Program-made: the position numbers and the translations under genes
DNA from: Dasypus novemcinctus
Taxonomy: Eukaryota; Chordata; Mammalia; Cingulata; Dasypodidae
NCBI RefSeq assembly: GCF_030445035.2
Contig: NC_080680.1
Coordinates: 118,632,228-118,696,227 of the forward strand
DNA length: 64,000 bases
Direction of reading: 5' to 3'
In this document: piece after piece, positions 21,441-38,049 of the stretch
Layout of the letters: each line of letters opens with the position of its first letter
Numbering within the stretch: the stretch's first letter is position 1
The notes under the pieces: generated by a model
Database searches by the model: none
What the model saw: the letters and a program-made list of their open reading frames with translations, nothing else
What the model was told of the DNA's origin: nothing

Positions 21441-23230
21441 TAAAAATAAGAAGTGTTCAATATTTTTATTTATTTTCAGAGTAAATACATAAGTATTAAA
21501 TTATTTAAGTAATTTCCCTGGAATCATATTGCTGGAAAGTAGCATAGCTGTACCTCAGAACATATAGCTTCCAATCTCTAAGCCTGTGATATTTAAAAAA
21601 ATTTTTTTTAGAGAAGTCATAGGTTTACAAACAAATCATAAAAAATTCAGCATTCCCATTTTATCCCATTCTTAATACTTTGCATTAATGTGATACTTAT
21701 AACAATTGATGAAAGAATATTAAAATTGCACTATTAAATATAGTCCATAGTTTATATTAGGGTGCATTTTTCCCATAACACCTTGCACTAGGATGGTACA
21801 TTTGTTATAACTCATGAAAGACCATTTTTATAATTGTACTACTAACTATAGTCCATTGTTCACATTAGAGTTGTGTAGTGATATGTTTTCTGTTTTAATT
21901 TATATTATAGTAACATATATACAACTTAAAATTTCCCCGTTTGACCACATTCACATATATAATTCAGTGCTGTTAATTACACTTACAATGTTGTGCTACC
22001 ATCACCACCATCCATTTCTTAACATTTACAATCAACAAAAATAAAAATTCTGTACAAATTAAACATTAACTCCCCATTCCCTACACTAAACCCAGCCCTT
22101 GGAAATGTATATCCTAGACTATAACCCCATGAATTTGCTTGTTCTAATTATTTCATATTAGTGAGATCATACAATATTTGTACTTTTGTGTCTAGCTTAT
22201 TTCATTTAACCTGATGGGTTCAAGATTTATCTACATTTTTACATGAACCAAGAACTTCATTCTAAAATTTTTAATGCTGACTAATATTCCATTGTATGTA
22301 TATACAGCAGTTTATTTATCCATGCATCATTTGATGTACATTTGGGTTACTTCCATATTTTGGCAATTGTGACTAATGTAACTGTGAACATCAATATGCA
22401 AACATCCATGTGAGTCATTGGTAACAGTTCTTTGGGGAATATACCTAGTAGCAGGATTGCTGGGTCATATGATAATTCTATACTTAGTTTTCTGAGGAAC
22501 TGCCATACTGTCTTTCACAGTGGTTGCGTTATTTTACGTTCCCACCATCAATGAATAAGTGCTCCTTTTTCCTCTGCATCCTCTCTACCACTTGTAATTT
22601 TCTTTTTTTTAATGGTTCCCATTCTAGCAGATGTGAAATGGTTTCTCATTGTGGTTTTGACTTGTATTTCCCTAATAACTAATGAAATTTAGCATCTTTT
22701 CATGTGCTTTTTAGCCATTCAAAAATGTTCTTTGGAGAAATGTCTATTTATGTCTTTTGTCCATTTTTAATTGGGTTATTTCTCTTTTTTATTGTTGTCA
22801 GATTTCTTACATATTCTGGATATATAAGCCCTTATTGGGATATGTGGTTCCAAATATTTTGCCCCAATGAATAGGTTTTCTTTTCATTTTTATTATAAAG
22901 TACTTTAATGCAAAAAAGTTTTAAATTTTAATGAGGCCCCATTTATCTATTTTTCCTTTTGCTGCTTATGCACTGGGTGTAAATTCTAAGAAACTATTGC
23001 TTAGCATAGGATTTGAAGATGATTCCCTACATTTTCTTGTAGGAATTTTATAGTCCTGGTTCTTATGATCAGGACTTTGGTCCATTTTGAGTTCAATTTT
23101 GTATAAGGTCTGAGATAGGGATCCTCTTTCATTTTTAACATCTGGATATCCAGTTCTGTCAGCATCATTTGTCGAAGAGACTTTTCTTCCCCAGTTGTAT
23201 GGATTTGGCAGCCTTGTCAAAAATCAATTG

Positions 23231-23372
23231 GGGAGGAAGAGTTGTAGCTCAGTGGTTGAGCACCTGCTTCCCATGTAGGAGGTCCTGGGTTCAATCCCTG
23301 GTACCTTAAAACAACAACAACAAAACAAAAACAAAAACAAAGGGAGTAAGGAAGGAAAGTAAGGAAAAGAGA
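23231..23372 (+). mobile_element. DAS-type SINE, short form
   Basis: It has a tRNA-like head with the A box tagctcagtggttgagc and the B box gggttcaatccc, then an (AAC)n/A-rich tail. The flanks tcaaaaatcaattg (23217-23230) and aaaaaattaattg (23373-23385) are an imperfect target duplication. It sits inside the old L1. Confidence 0.88.
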
Positions 23373-23387
23373 AAAAAATTAATTGAC

Positions 23388-26648
<3,261 letters not shown>

Positions 26649-26766
26649 TAGTTGGTTCTAGGTGTGAGTCTATTTCTGAAATCTCACTTAAATTCCATTG
26701 GTCTGTATATCTATCCTTATGCCATTATCATGCTGTTTTGAACACTGTAGCTTTGTAATAAGCTTT

Positions 26767-26853
26767 TTATAAAAAGGAAGTGCTGGGGATTGAATCCAGG
26801 ACCTCATGCATGGCAAGCAGGCATTCAACCAGTTGAGCTACATACACTCCCTA
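26767..26853 (-). mobile_element. DAS-type SINE head
   Basis: An 87-bp element. On the minus strand the tRNA-like head shows tagctcaactggttgaatg and ggattcaatcccc. A perfect 11-bp duplication, taataagcttt, flanks it at 26756-26766 and 26854-26864. It interrupts the old L1. Confidence 0.9.
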
Positions 26854-26915
26854 TAATAAGCTTTAAAGAGAGGAAGTATGAGGCCTCAAAATTCATTCTT
26901 CTTTTTCAAGATGGT

Positions 26916-27518
26916 AGTGGTAGTTTGGTATTATTTATGAATCTCCCCAAAAGAGAAAGATTACATTTGTAAACTTGTCTGTTCCTCTGGGTGTGATGCC
27001 CTTTGGTTATATTAAATTCAAAAGTTTTAAATGTACTTGATAAAATCAATTTAGGGCTTCTGATTGGGCTACATCAGTAAGGTGTAGCTTGGGTTGTGTT
27101 CTCATCCCCTTTGGCCAAATAAACAGACACTCACTCAAGAAGACATATAGAAATAGACATGGAAAAAGAGAGAGCTCTGTCCTGTTTGATCTTGGGGACC
27201 CAGAGAGAGATGGGTCATTTGCCTGATAGCTTACAACTGACCTTGTGAAGAGATGAGATCAACTGAGCAGCTAAGAAGGCCCAGAAAGAAAGAAGTCCTG
27301 TGCCAGCCTGTAGCTGAGAAAGGGTAAGGCTGAACCTTCACAGAAATAGGCAACCATCTTGCTTCAAGATGGGGCAACTGACTTTGGTAAGAAACCAACC
27401 TTGAGTTAGACTTTTTATGGCTTTGTAATTGTAAGCTTTTACCCCAAATAAATACCCTTTATAAAAGCCAACAGATTTCTCATACTTTGCATCAGCACCT
27501 CTTTGCCTGACTAATACA
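26916..27518 (+). mobile_element. Solo LTR, ERVL-MaLR-like
   Basis: About 603 bp in the same family as 19230-19844. The start is diverged (agtggtagtttggtatt) and the end is intact (tgactaataca). An AATAAA lies near 27448 in the block ccccaaataaatacc. The flanks atggt and atgtc match poorly. It is inserted in the old L1, immediately before a second LTR. Confidence 0.75.
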
Positions 27519-27528
27519 ATGTCCATGG

Positions 27529-28184
27529 TGTAGCAGTTTGATATAGTCTATGAATTCCAAAAATAGATATTAGATTATGTTTGTAAACTGGTCTTTTCCT
27601 CTAGGCATATTAGATTATATTGGATTGAGAGATTTCACTTTTACTTGATGAAATAATGATTGGGGCTTTGATTGGGTCATGTCAGTAGGATGTTAAGTCC
27701 CTGCCAGAGAAACCAGACCACAGAGAAGGTGAGAGTGTCCGAGCTGGAGCCCTGGGAAGTAAGCTCGCAGCAGAAGAGCACAGAGAAGCAGATAAGTGAG
27801 GAAACAGAGGCTGCATTAGACACAGCACAAGTCCCGAGAAGAGAGGTGAGCTGTTCACCTGATAGTTTGCAGTTGCAGAGACCAGAGTCCTAAGCAGCTG
27901 AACCCAGAGAGAAATGAGCCCTGGGAGGACAAGACTTACTTCTGCCTCCAGCTGATACTGGAAGAAGCTGGGACACACAAAGCCTTCAGAGGAAAAGGGA
28001 GGCTGAATCCTTACATATATCGCCCACCATCATGCAACAACATGCAGCAACAGACTTTGGTGAGGGAAGTAACTTGTGCTTTATGGCCTGGTAACTATAA
28101 GCTTCTACTCCAAATAAATACCCTTCATAAAAATCAACCAATTTCTGGTATTTTGCATAAGCACCCCTTTGGGTGACTTATACA
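27529..28184 (+). mobile_element. Solo LTR, ERVL-MaLR-like, with a perfect 5-bp duplication
   Basis: 656 bp from tgtagcagtttgatat to gggtgacttataca, with the AATAAA-type signal in the block ccaaataaatacc about 70 nt before the end. catgg occurs on both sides (27524-27528 and 28185-28189). A 5-bp duplication is typical of ERVL-class integrases. There is no internal coding region. Confidence 0.82.
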
Positions 28185-31040
28185 CATGGTTAACTTCATG
28201 CCTACATATTTGTCCTTTTAGTTGCTATTTTAATTGAAATTTTTTTCTTGATTTCCTTCTCATATTGCTGATTACTAGTGTATAAAAACTACTGATTTTT
28301 GCATGTTGATCTTGTATCTTGCCATTTTGCTGACCTCATTTATTAGCTCTGGTAGCTTTGTTGTAGGTTTTTCAGGGCTTTCTATATATGGAATTATGTC
28401 AACTGCAAATAGTGGAAGTTTATATCTTCCTTTCCAAATTGAATGCTTTGTATTTCTTTTTCTTGCTCTGTCCAGTACAATGTTGAATAATATCTGTGAC
28501 AATGAGCATCCTTGTCTTGCACCAGATCTTAGAGTGAATGATTTTAGTATTTTATTGAGTATGATGTTATTTTTCAGTTTTTCATATATGCCCTTAATCA
28601 TAATGAGAAAGTTTCCTCTATTCCTATTTTCCTAAGTGTTTTTGTCAAAACAGGATGTTGACTTTTTTGTCAAATGTCTTTTCTGTGTCAATTTAAATGA
28701 TCCTGTTGTTGTTCTCCCCCTCCATTTTGTTAATAGACTGATTTTCTTATGTTGAATCATCCTTGCATACCTGGGATAAAACCCATTTAATCATGGTGTA
28801 TAATTCTTTTAATGAGCTCTTTAATGTGATTTGCAATAATTTATTGAGGATTTTTGCATCTATATTCATTAGGAAATTGGTCCATAATTTTCTTTTCTCA
28901 TATCTTTGTTATTAGGGTGATTTTGACTCATAGAATGAATAAAATAATGTATCCTTCTGTTCAGTTTTTTGTAAGTGCTGAGTAGGATTTTTATTAATTC
29001 TTCTTGGAGGGTTAGTAGTGAAGCCATCTGGTCTTGGGCTTTTCTTTGTTTAGAGGGTTTTCATATCTGATTCAATTTCTTTACTAGTAATGGGTCTGCT
29101 GAGGTTTTCTATTTATTCTAGGGTCACTGTAAGTTGTTTGTGTGTTTCTAGGAAGTTTTCCATTTCATCTAGGTTGTCTAATTTGTTGGCACACAGTTAG
29201 TTCTAGTATACTCTTATGATCCTTTTTATTTCTGAAGAGTTAGTAATAACCCTTCCTCCCATCACTCATTGCTGGTTTTATTTATTTGCATCCTATCTAA
29301 TTTTTTTCATTGTCGGTCTAGCTAAGAATTTGCCAATTTTACTGCTCTTTTCAAAGAATCAACTTTCGGTTTTGTGAATGTTCTCTTTTATTATTCTCTA
29401 TTTCATGTTTCTGTTTTAATCATTGTTATTTGTTTCCTTCTTCCTTTTGCTTCTGCTTGCTGCTTTTTTCTAACTATTCCAGGTGTGCAGTTAGGGCTTT
29501 GGTTTTAAATCTTCTTCTTCCTTAATGTAAGCATTTAGGGCTATGTGTTTTCCTCATAGCATTGCTTTCACTGCATAAGTTTTGATATGTTGTGTTCTCA
29601 CTTCATTCATCTCAAGATATTTACTGATTTCCTTGTAATTTATTATTTGATTGTTTAAGAGTGTGTTATTTAACTTACACGTATTTATGGATTTTTCAGT
29701 TCTCTGCCTGTTATTGATTTCTAGTTTCATCCCATATGGTCAAAGAAGATACTTTGTATAATTTCAATCTTTTTAATTTTATTGAGACTTGGTTTTGGAT
29801 CCAACCTGTGGTCTCTCCAGGAGAACAATACATGCAGATTTGAGAAGAATGTATATCCTGCTATTTGGGGGTATGATGTTCTGCATATGCCTTTTATATC
29901 TAGTTCATCTGTAATATTACTCAAGCTCTCTGTTTCCTCATGGATCTTCTGTCTGGATGTTCTATATATTGAGGAGAGTTGTGTATTGAAATCTGCAACT
30001 ATTATTGTAGAGGTGCCTCTTTTTCCCTTCAATTTTGCCAGGATTTGCCTCATGTATTTTGGGACACCAGGGTCAGGCATAAATATTATGGTTTTTATTT
30101 TCCTTTGTTGATTACCCCCTTTATTGATATATAACATCCCTTTTGTCTCTTGTAACATCTTTTAACTTAAAGTCAAAAATTTTTGACCCACATTACCTCT
30201 TTATATTTTGCATGTCCATTATTAGGAACTACAATACACCTTTACTTATATAATTGTAATCTGACCGTCATTTCTTCACATTAATCCAAGCCATCTCTCT
30301 CCTGTCTTTTCCTTTCAACCTGCAGAAACCCCTTCAGTAATTCTTGTAAGGCAGGTTTTTTGTTTAAAAAGTCTTTCAGTTTCTGTTTATCTGTGAATAT
30401 TTTAAATTTTCTCTCATTTTTGAAGGACAGTTTTGCTGGATAAAGAAATTTTGGCTGGTATTTTTTTTCTTTTTCAATACTTTAAATATATCATACTGCT
30501 GCCTTATTGCCTTTATGGTTTCTGATGAGAAATTTGCACTTAATTTATTGAGGTTCCTTTGTATGTTGAAAGTTGCTTTTCTCTTGCTACTTTCAAAATG
30601 TATTTATCTTTGGCAGTTGACGTTCTGATTAGTATGTGTCTTGGAGTAGGTCTATTAACTTTCACTCTTTTTGAAGTACATTGTGTTCTTGGACATGTAT
30701 ATTTATGTCATTCATAAAAGTTTGGAAATTTTTGGTAATTATTTCCTCAAATATTCTTTCTCCCTCTTTTATATTTATTTCTTCTTCTGGGACACCAATG
30801 AGGTGTATGTTTGTGAGTTGGATGGTGTCACTCAAATCCCTAAGACACTGCTCAATTTTTTTTCTTTTCTTTTCTCTATTTGTTCTTCTGACTGCATAAT
30901 TTCCATTGTCCTGTCTTCTTGTTCAATGATTTTTTTCTTCTCTATATTCAAATATGGTGTTGTATATCTCTAGTGTGTGTTTTTTTTTGTCTCTTCTAGT
31001 GTGACTTTCATCCCCATAATTTCTGACATTTGCAATAAAA

Positions 31041-31874
31041 AGAGAATTAAAAAAAAACAAATACAAGAGTGAAATATAATCAACCAGCACAACCTGAAAT
31101 TTTATAATAAAGTATTTCATCAAGCGACTCCAATCGATAATTATAATGAAGATGAATCTTGTAAATAGAAGTTATCTTGTCTAGTACTATCATCACATTT
31201 TTTTCACAGAACAGTTTTTCCCTGAATGGGAAAATTAAATGTTGTTGTTCAAGTACATTCCTCTAATCTTTTGAATAAAAATGTATTCTTTTCTTTCTGA
31301 AAGGGTTTGTTCAGAACATGACAAAAATATTAAATATGTTGGTTTAGACCAAAAGGAAAGAAACTAAGGAAAACTAAATTTAGTATAGCCTGTAAAAATC
31401 AACCAACGTGTTATTTACAGGTTTGATATCACTGAAGCTTGAATAATCCATAATTTGAAATTAAAATTTTATAAAAATAAAATATCCATCATATGCCTGT
31501 CATATGAATGAAATAGGCTATCACTCAGAAATAAAGGATGAAAGTTGGCTATATAGAAAAGGTGAAAAAGTGGGTATTCTCAATGGAAAATATAAAAATT
31601 AGGAGTAGTGTGTAAGTGTGTTAATAGACACAAAATTCAAATATTCTCAGGACACTTTGTTATGTATCACTAGTTTTTTTTTTCATGAGTAAGCCTTGCC
31701 TTCCAAAGTTTTGAATTAATGTCCTAAGTCACCATCTAATAGCCATTTGAACTCAGCAGTTATTTACCCTGTACTTCCTCAGATTTTCCATAATTAAAAT
31801 AGAGTTTACAGTAGTATATGATTCAATGACACTGCACATATAAAATTATATGAATGACTGCCTTTATGCACATG
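31041..31874. other. AT-rich intergenic DNA, no gene seen
   Basis: No supported coding or repeat signal in about 830 bp, beyond short A and T runs. Confidence 0.6.
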
Positions 31875-31889
31875 GAATGATTTAAATTT
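31875..31889. repeat. Target-site duplication of L1 copy 2, left copy
   Basis: gaatgatttaaattt, matched by gaatgacttaaattt at 39449-39463 (14 of 15). It adjoins the SINE fragment rather than the L1 tail. Confidence 0.85.
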
Positions 31890-31991
31890 TATTTTAAAGA
31901 TTTATTTTATGTATTTATTTCTCTTCCCTTTCCCCCCCAACCCAGTTGTCTGTTCTCTGCATCTATTTGCTGCATCTTATTTGTCCGATTC
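31890..31991 (-). mobile_element. DAS SINE 3' fragment joined to the L1 copy 2 tail
   Basis: On the minus strand this is the 3' end of a long DAS SINE, from gatgcagcaaatagatgcag through a G-run and gagaaataaat to its A-rich tail. The equivalent part of the SINE at 107-556 is at about 107-210. It lies between the left target-site duplication and the L1 A-tract (31992-32001). Confidence 0.78.
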
Positions 31992-34831
31992 TTTTTTTTT
32001 TTACTTTTTTTGTATTCATTTATTAAAAAACATTACATTAAAAAAATATGAGGTCCCCATTCACCCACCCGCACCACCCCCACCCCACCACTCCCCCCAT
32101 AGCAACACTCTCCCCCATCATCATGACACATCCATTGCATCTGGTGAGTACACCTCTGGGCATCGCTGCACCTCATGGTCAATGGTTTACATAATAGGCC
32201 ATACTCTATCACGTTCCATCCAGTGGGCCATGGGAGGATATACAATATCTGGTAATTGTCCCTGCAGCACCACCCAGGAGAACTCCAAGTCCTGAAAATG
32301 CCTCCACATCTCATCTCTTCCTCCCATTCCCTGCACCCACCCAGCAGCCACCATGGCCACTTTTTCCATACCAATGCCGTATTTTCTCGATTACTAACCA
32401 AAATAGTTCATGAATAGGATATCAGTAAGTCCACTCTAATCCTTACTGTATTCCTCCTTCCTGTGTACCTTGACTTGGTTGTGTCCATTCCATATCTAGG
32501 TCAAGAGGGGGCTTAGATTCCACATGGATATTGGATGCAATCCTCCTGCTTTCAGTTGTAGTCACTCTAGGCTCCATGGTGTGGTGGTTGGCATTCTTCA
32601 ACTCCATGTTAGCTGAGTGGAGTAAGTCCAATAAACCAGAGTGTAGGAGCTGAAGTCTGTTGAGGCTCAGGGCCTGGCTATCATATTGTCAGTCCAGAGA
32701 TTCAGATCCCTTAGATATATCTTAAACCCCAGCACCAACTACAATTCCAGTAAAGTAGCAGGAAAGGCTTGTGAAAAGAGATCACATCTGAGTCCAGCTC
32801 CATCATGCAGAAATACCAACTCCAAAGAAGGGCCAACTGACATGGCAGTGAACTCCATCTGCTGTGACCATAAAACCTGTGGGTCTCTTAAGCCCTCAAG
32901 AGAACCAAAACCTGGGGTTGTATCTACTTTATCTGTCTCTGAGATTCTGTTCAGGTGTGCATAAGGGTGATCCTTCTGACAACGTCCAGACTCTTTTTTA
33001 GAGACTCATAGCCATATAAACTCATTTGTCCTTTCCATTTCCCCCTTAATTTAGATCAAAAAGCATTTTTAACTCCTGTTATTATATGTAGACAGGGATA
33101 TTCTGTTGGTTCGCGTTGAACCTTTAATTCAAGGTCATTTTCTAGTTACGTCATCAGCTGGTACTTGGTAGTGATCCCTTGGCACCAGGGAGGCTCATCC
33201 CCTCATGTCATGTCCAACACTGGGGGGAACACAGTGCATTTACATGCTGAGATTGGCTTCAAGACTGGCCACATTTGAGTAACACGGAGGTTGTCAGGAG
33301 GGAACTCTTAGGCACAGTGCTGCTCTAGGCCTTGTTCTTATTTCAGGTGTATAGGCTCACAAGCATAGTCATTAGTATCAGCGGCTCACTGTTGGACCCT
33401 CATTCCTTCCTGGTCCTTGTCATTGGGCCCGGGGGACTCCCACTGCTCCCCTAGGGACCATGACAGAGCCCCCCCGGCCAGGAACCCAGTACCCCCCCAG
33501 CTGTTGATTTTAGTTGTTTCCACTATGAGTATATTCAAACATTCCCATGCACACTGTACACATGCCCTGTATAACTCTCTGTCAACCATATGTCCCCTGT
33601 CAATAACATCCCATACCAGTATTCCTCTGCTGCCATTGCTGAACCATTCTGTGATCCAAAACTTCCTGAAAATTGAAGCCAAATATAATGCCAGGTTCCC
33701 TTAATAGTAAAATGGAATATAGCGATGCGTTTAAAGGTTAGATATTGAATACATATTGATTTGGAAAAATTCTACATCCTATCTTTTTCTTTTCTTTTTT
33801 CCTAATTATTGAGCTTCCCTTCACAAGAGCTATAGATCACAGTAATTCATATATACAATATACAGTACTCCCACATATCCAATATAAAACCTTTTCCCTT
33901 CCACAGCGATAATCTTTTAACTTATTCATACCATATTTACTGAAACTGATGTACAGATATTGAGACAATAGCTTTCAAACAAGGTAACATTTGTGTTTAC
34001 ATTGTGGTTTATGCTTTAGGCTATAGTTTTCTAAATTTTTAGTTATCCTATGTTTTACATTATGGTTTACATTATTAGTCTGTTGGCCCCTATATGTTTT
34101 GGTGTAATATTATATATTTTATATCCATTCTTGTGAAACACTTATATTGCCCTCACAGTTACGTTGGTGCCATCTATTCAATATCTATTTCCCCCTCCCC
34201 TGGGGGCCCACAGTGACAGTCAATCTTCATTTCTTGAGGAGCCATGTTCAGAGATACTTGCAACAGTGTTGAGGGCTTGAATTGCTTAACTGCCCAAATG
34301 CCCTGGGAGGCACCATTTCTCTTGAGATTTACAGTTCCCTCTATTTGATGGCATTAGTCCTCCCCAGGATGTGGGTATACCTTCACTCTCATTATATGGG
34401 TCTCTACCCAATGGTATAACCCACTCTGGCAAAATGAGCATTCAGATATTCCCTAGGAGTCTCTCCTACATCAGATTATCCCCTTTAAGTATCTTAAACA
34501 GGTAACTTTCTTAATTATATTTTGAAAAGGTTTTCTCGGCATTATACTCTCAACCAACACTTGACAATCTCCTATGTTCGTATGTTGCCCCACCCTGCCC
34601 CCAATTTCTTGGGCAATATTACCCATCCCTAGCCCCCATCAATCCCACAAAGCCCCACTCAAAGGTAACCCTATGTCCCCATTTTATCCCTTCCTTGTAC
34701 ATATACTTACCTCCAGATTATCATAGATTTCACCCATGTAGATGTCATCTTACATCCTTCCTCTACTCCCTGATTTCCTGTAAGCCTATCTTCAAGTCTC
34801 TAGCTTTCTGAGGCAGCTTGGTTTACTTATT

Positions 34832-37800
34832 TCATATCATTGAGGTCATGTAGTATTTGTCCTTCAATGCCTGGGTTGCTTCACTCAACATAAGGTTCTC
34901 AAGATTCATCCATGTTATCACGTATTTGTTCTTAAAGCCAAGTCGTATTCCATTGTATGTATATACCACATTTTATTGATCCACTCATCTGTTGATGGGC
35001 ATTTGGGTTGATTCCAACTTTTGGTGATAGTGAACAATGCTGCTATGAACATTGGTGTGCATATATCAGTTTGTGTCCTTGTTTTCAGTTCTGCTGGGTA
35101 TATACCCAGCAGTGGTATTGCTGGGTCATATGGCAAATCTATGGTTAGTTTTTTGAGAAACCACCAAACTGTCCTCCAGAATGGTTGCATCATTCTGCAT
35201 TCCCACCAGCAGTGGATGAGTGTTCCCATTTCTTCACATCCTCTCCAGCATTTGTATTCTACTGTTTTTTTCATAGCTGCCAATCTTATGGGAGTAAGAT
35301 GGTATCTTATTATAGTTTTGATTTGCATTTCCCTGATAGCTAAAGAATTGGAGCATTTTTTCATGTCCTTTTAGCCATTTGCATTTCTTCTTTGGAGAAG
35401 TGTCTGTTTAAATCTTTTTCCCATTTTTTAAATGGGTTGTTTATTTTTTGTATTTTCAAGATATAGGAGTTCTTTATGTATGCAAGTTATAAGTCTCTTA
35501 TCAGATATATGGTTGCCAAATATTTTCTCCCATTGTGTAGGTTCCCTTTTGACTTTCTTGACCAACTCCTTTGAGGTGCAGAAGGCTTTAATTTTAAGGA
35601 AGTCCCATTTATCTATTTGTTCTTTTGCTGCTCGTGCTTTTGGTGTGATGTTCATGAAGCCATTTCCTATTACAAGGTCTTGTAGATGTTTCTCTACACT
35701 GCTTTCCAAAGTCTTTATGGCCTTGGCTCTTATATTTAGGTCTTTGATCCATCTTGAGTTGATCTTTGTATAAGGTGTGAGATGGTAATCCTTTTTCATT
35801 CTTCTACATATGGATATCCAGTTCTCCAGACACCATTTTTTGAATAGGCCATTCTCTCCCAGTTGAGAGGGTTTGGTGGTTTTATCGAATATTATATGGC
35901 TATATATATGAGGTTCTATATCAGAACTTTCAATTTGAATCCATTGTTCTGTGTGTCTCTCCTTATGCCAATACCATGCTGTTTTCACTACTGTAGCTTT
36001 GTAGTATGTTTTGAAGTCAGGTAGTGTGATTCCTCCAATTTTGTTTTTCTTTTTCAAAATGTCTTTGGCTATTCGGGGCCTCTTTCCTTTCCAAATAAAT
36101 TTCATAGTTAGTTTTTCTAGTTCCTTAAAGAAGGCTGTGTTGATTTTTATTGGGATTACATTGAATATGTAGATCAGTTTTGGTAGGATAGACATCTTCA
36201 TAATATTTAGTCTTCCTATCCATGAACAGGGAATATTCTTCCATTTATTTAGGTCTTCTTTGATTTCCTTGAACAGTCTTGTATAGTTCTCAGTGTATAA
36301 ATTTTTTACATCTTTAGTTAAATTTATTCCTAAATATTTGATTTTTTAAATTTACTATTGTAAATGGTATCTGTTTCTTGATTTCCTCCTGATCTTGCTC
36401 ATTATTGGTGTACAGAAATGCTACTGATTTTTGCACATTGATCTTATAACCTGCGACTTTACTAAACTCATTTATGAGTTCTAGAAGCTCTGTTGTAGAC
36501 CTCTCAGTGTTTGCTATGTATAGGATCATGTCATCTGCAAATAATGAAATTTTGACTTCTTCCTTTCCAATCTGAATGCATTTTATATCTGGTTCTTGCT
36601 TCAGTACTCGAGCAAGTACTTCTAAGACAATGTTAAATAGAAGGGGAGAGAGTAGGCATCCTTGTCTTGTTCATGACTTTAGAGGGAAAGATTTAAGACT
36701 TCTCCATATATACTCTTTATCATGTTCAAAAAATTTCCTTGTATTCCGATCTTTTGGAGTGTTTTTATCAAGAAAGGTTGCTGTATTTTGTAAAATACTT
36801 TTTCTGCATCTATAGATATAATCATGTGATTTTTTTCCTTCAATCTGTTTATATGGTGTATTATATTGATTGATTTTCTTATGTTGAACCATCCTTGCAT
36901 ACCTGGAATGAATCCCACTTGGTCGTGGTGTATAATTCATTTAATGTGTTGTTGCATACGATTAGCAAGTATTTTGTTAAGTGTTTCCATTTCTAGGTTC
37001 ATTAGAGAAATTGGTCTGTAATTTTCCTTTCTTGTGGTGTCTTTGTTTGGCTTTGGTACTAGGGTAATGTTGGCATCATAGAATGAGTTAGGCAATGTTC
37101 CTTCTGTTTCAATATTTTGGAAGAGTTTCAGCAGGATTGGTGTTAGTTCTTTCCAGAATGTTTTGGAGAATTCACCTGTGAAGCTGTCTGGACCTGGACT
37201 CTTCTTAGTTGGGAGGTGTTTAATGACTGATTCTATCTCTTTACTTGTGATTGGTTTGTTGAGATCATCAATTTCTTCTTTCGTCAATATAGGCTGCTTA
37301 TGTGTTTCTAGGAATTTGTCCATTTCCTATGAATTGTCATTTTTGTTGGAATACAGTTTTTCAAAGTATCCTCTTATGATAGTCTTTATTTCTGTGGGGT
37401 CAGTGGTGATATGTCCTTTCTCATTTCTTATTTTGTGTATTTGCATCTTTTCTCTTTTTTTCTTTGTTAGCCTCACTAAAGGTTTGTCAATTTTATTGAT
37501 CTTCTCAAAAAACCAGCTCTTGGTCTTGTTTATCTTTACAATTGCTTTCTTATTTTCTATTTCATTTAGTTCTGCTCTTATCTTTCTTTCTTTCTTTCTT
37601 CTTCCTGTGGGATTACTTTTTTGTTTTTTTACTAATTCCTCCAAATGTGCAGTTAGTTTTTCAATTTTTGCTGTTTCTTCTTTTTTGATGTATGAATTTA
37701 TGGCTATAAATTTCCCTCTCAGTGCTACTTTTGCTGCATCCCATAAATTTTGGTATGTTGTGTTATCATTATCATTTGTTTCAAGGTAGATATTGATTTC

Positions 37801-38049
37801 TTTTGTGATTTCCTCTTTGACCCTCTGTTTTTCTAGGAGTGTGCTGTTTAATTTCCATATCTTGGTGTGAAATCTGGGCCTCTGGCCCTTGCAGATTTCC
37901 AGCTTCACTCCACTCTGGTTAGACATATTATTTTGTATGATTTCGATCTTTCTGAATTCATTAAGCCTTTCTTTGTGGCCTAGCATATGGTCTATCTTAG
38001 AGAATGATGCATGTGCACTTGAGAAAAATGTATATCCTGCTGTGTTTAG
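34832..38049 (-). pseudogene. L1 copy 2 ORF2 remnant
   Basis: It begins in the endonuclease at the equivalent of residue 187 ([10 protein letters not shown]) and runs to the usual C-terminal stop at 34832-34834. Endonuclease residues N14, E43, D145 and N147 are lost with the deletion. FADD survives (plus-strand gtcatctgcaaa at about 36530-36541), but frameshifts break the frame near 36360, 36690, 36950, 37325 and 35370, and a stop lies near 34920. It cannot make a working enzyme. Confidence 0.9.

Noticed and set aside
23240..23312. Functional tRNA gene
   Set aside because: The A and B boxes are those of a tRNA-derived SINE head. The acceptor stem does not close, and an A-rich SINE tail with target duplications follows.
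26916..28184. A provirus with two LTRs
   Set aside because: There is no interior, and the right LTR has its own catgg duplication on both sides.
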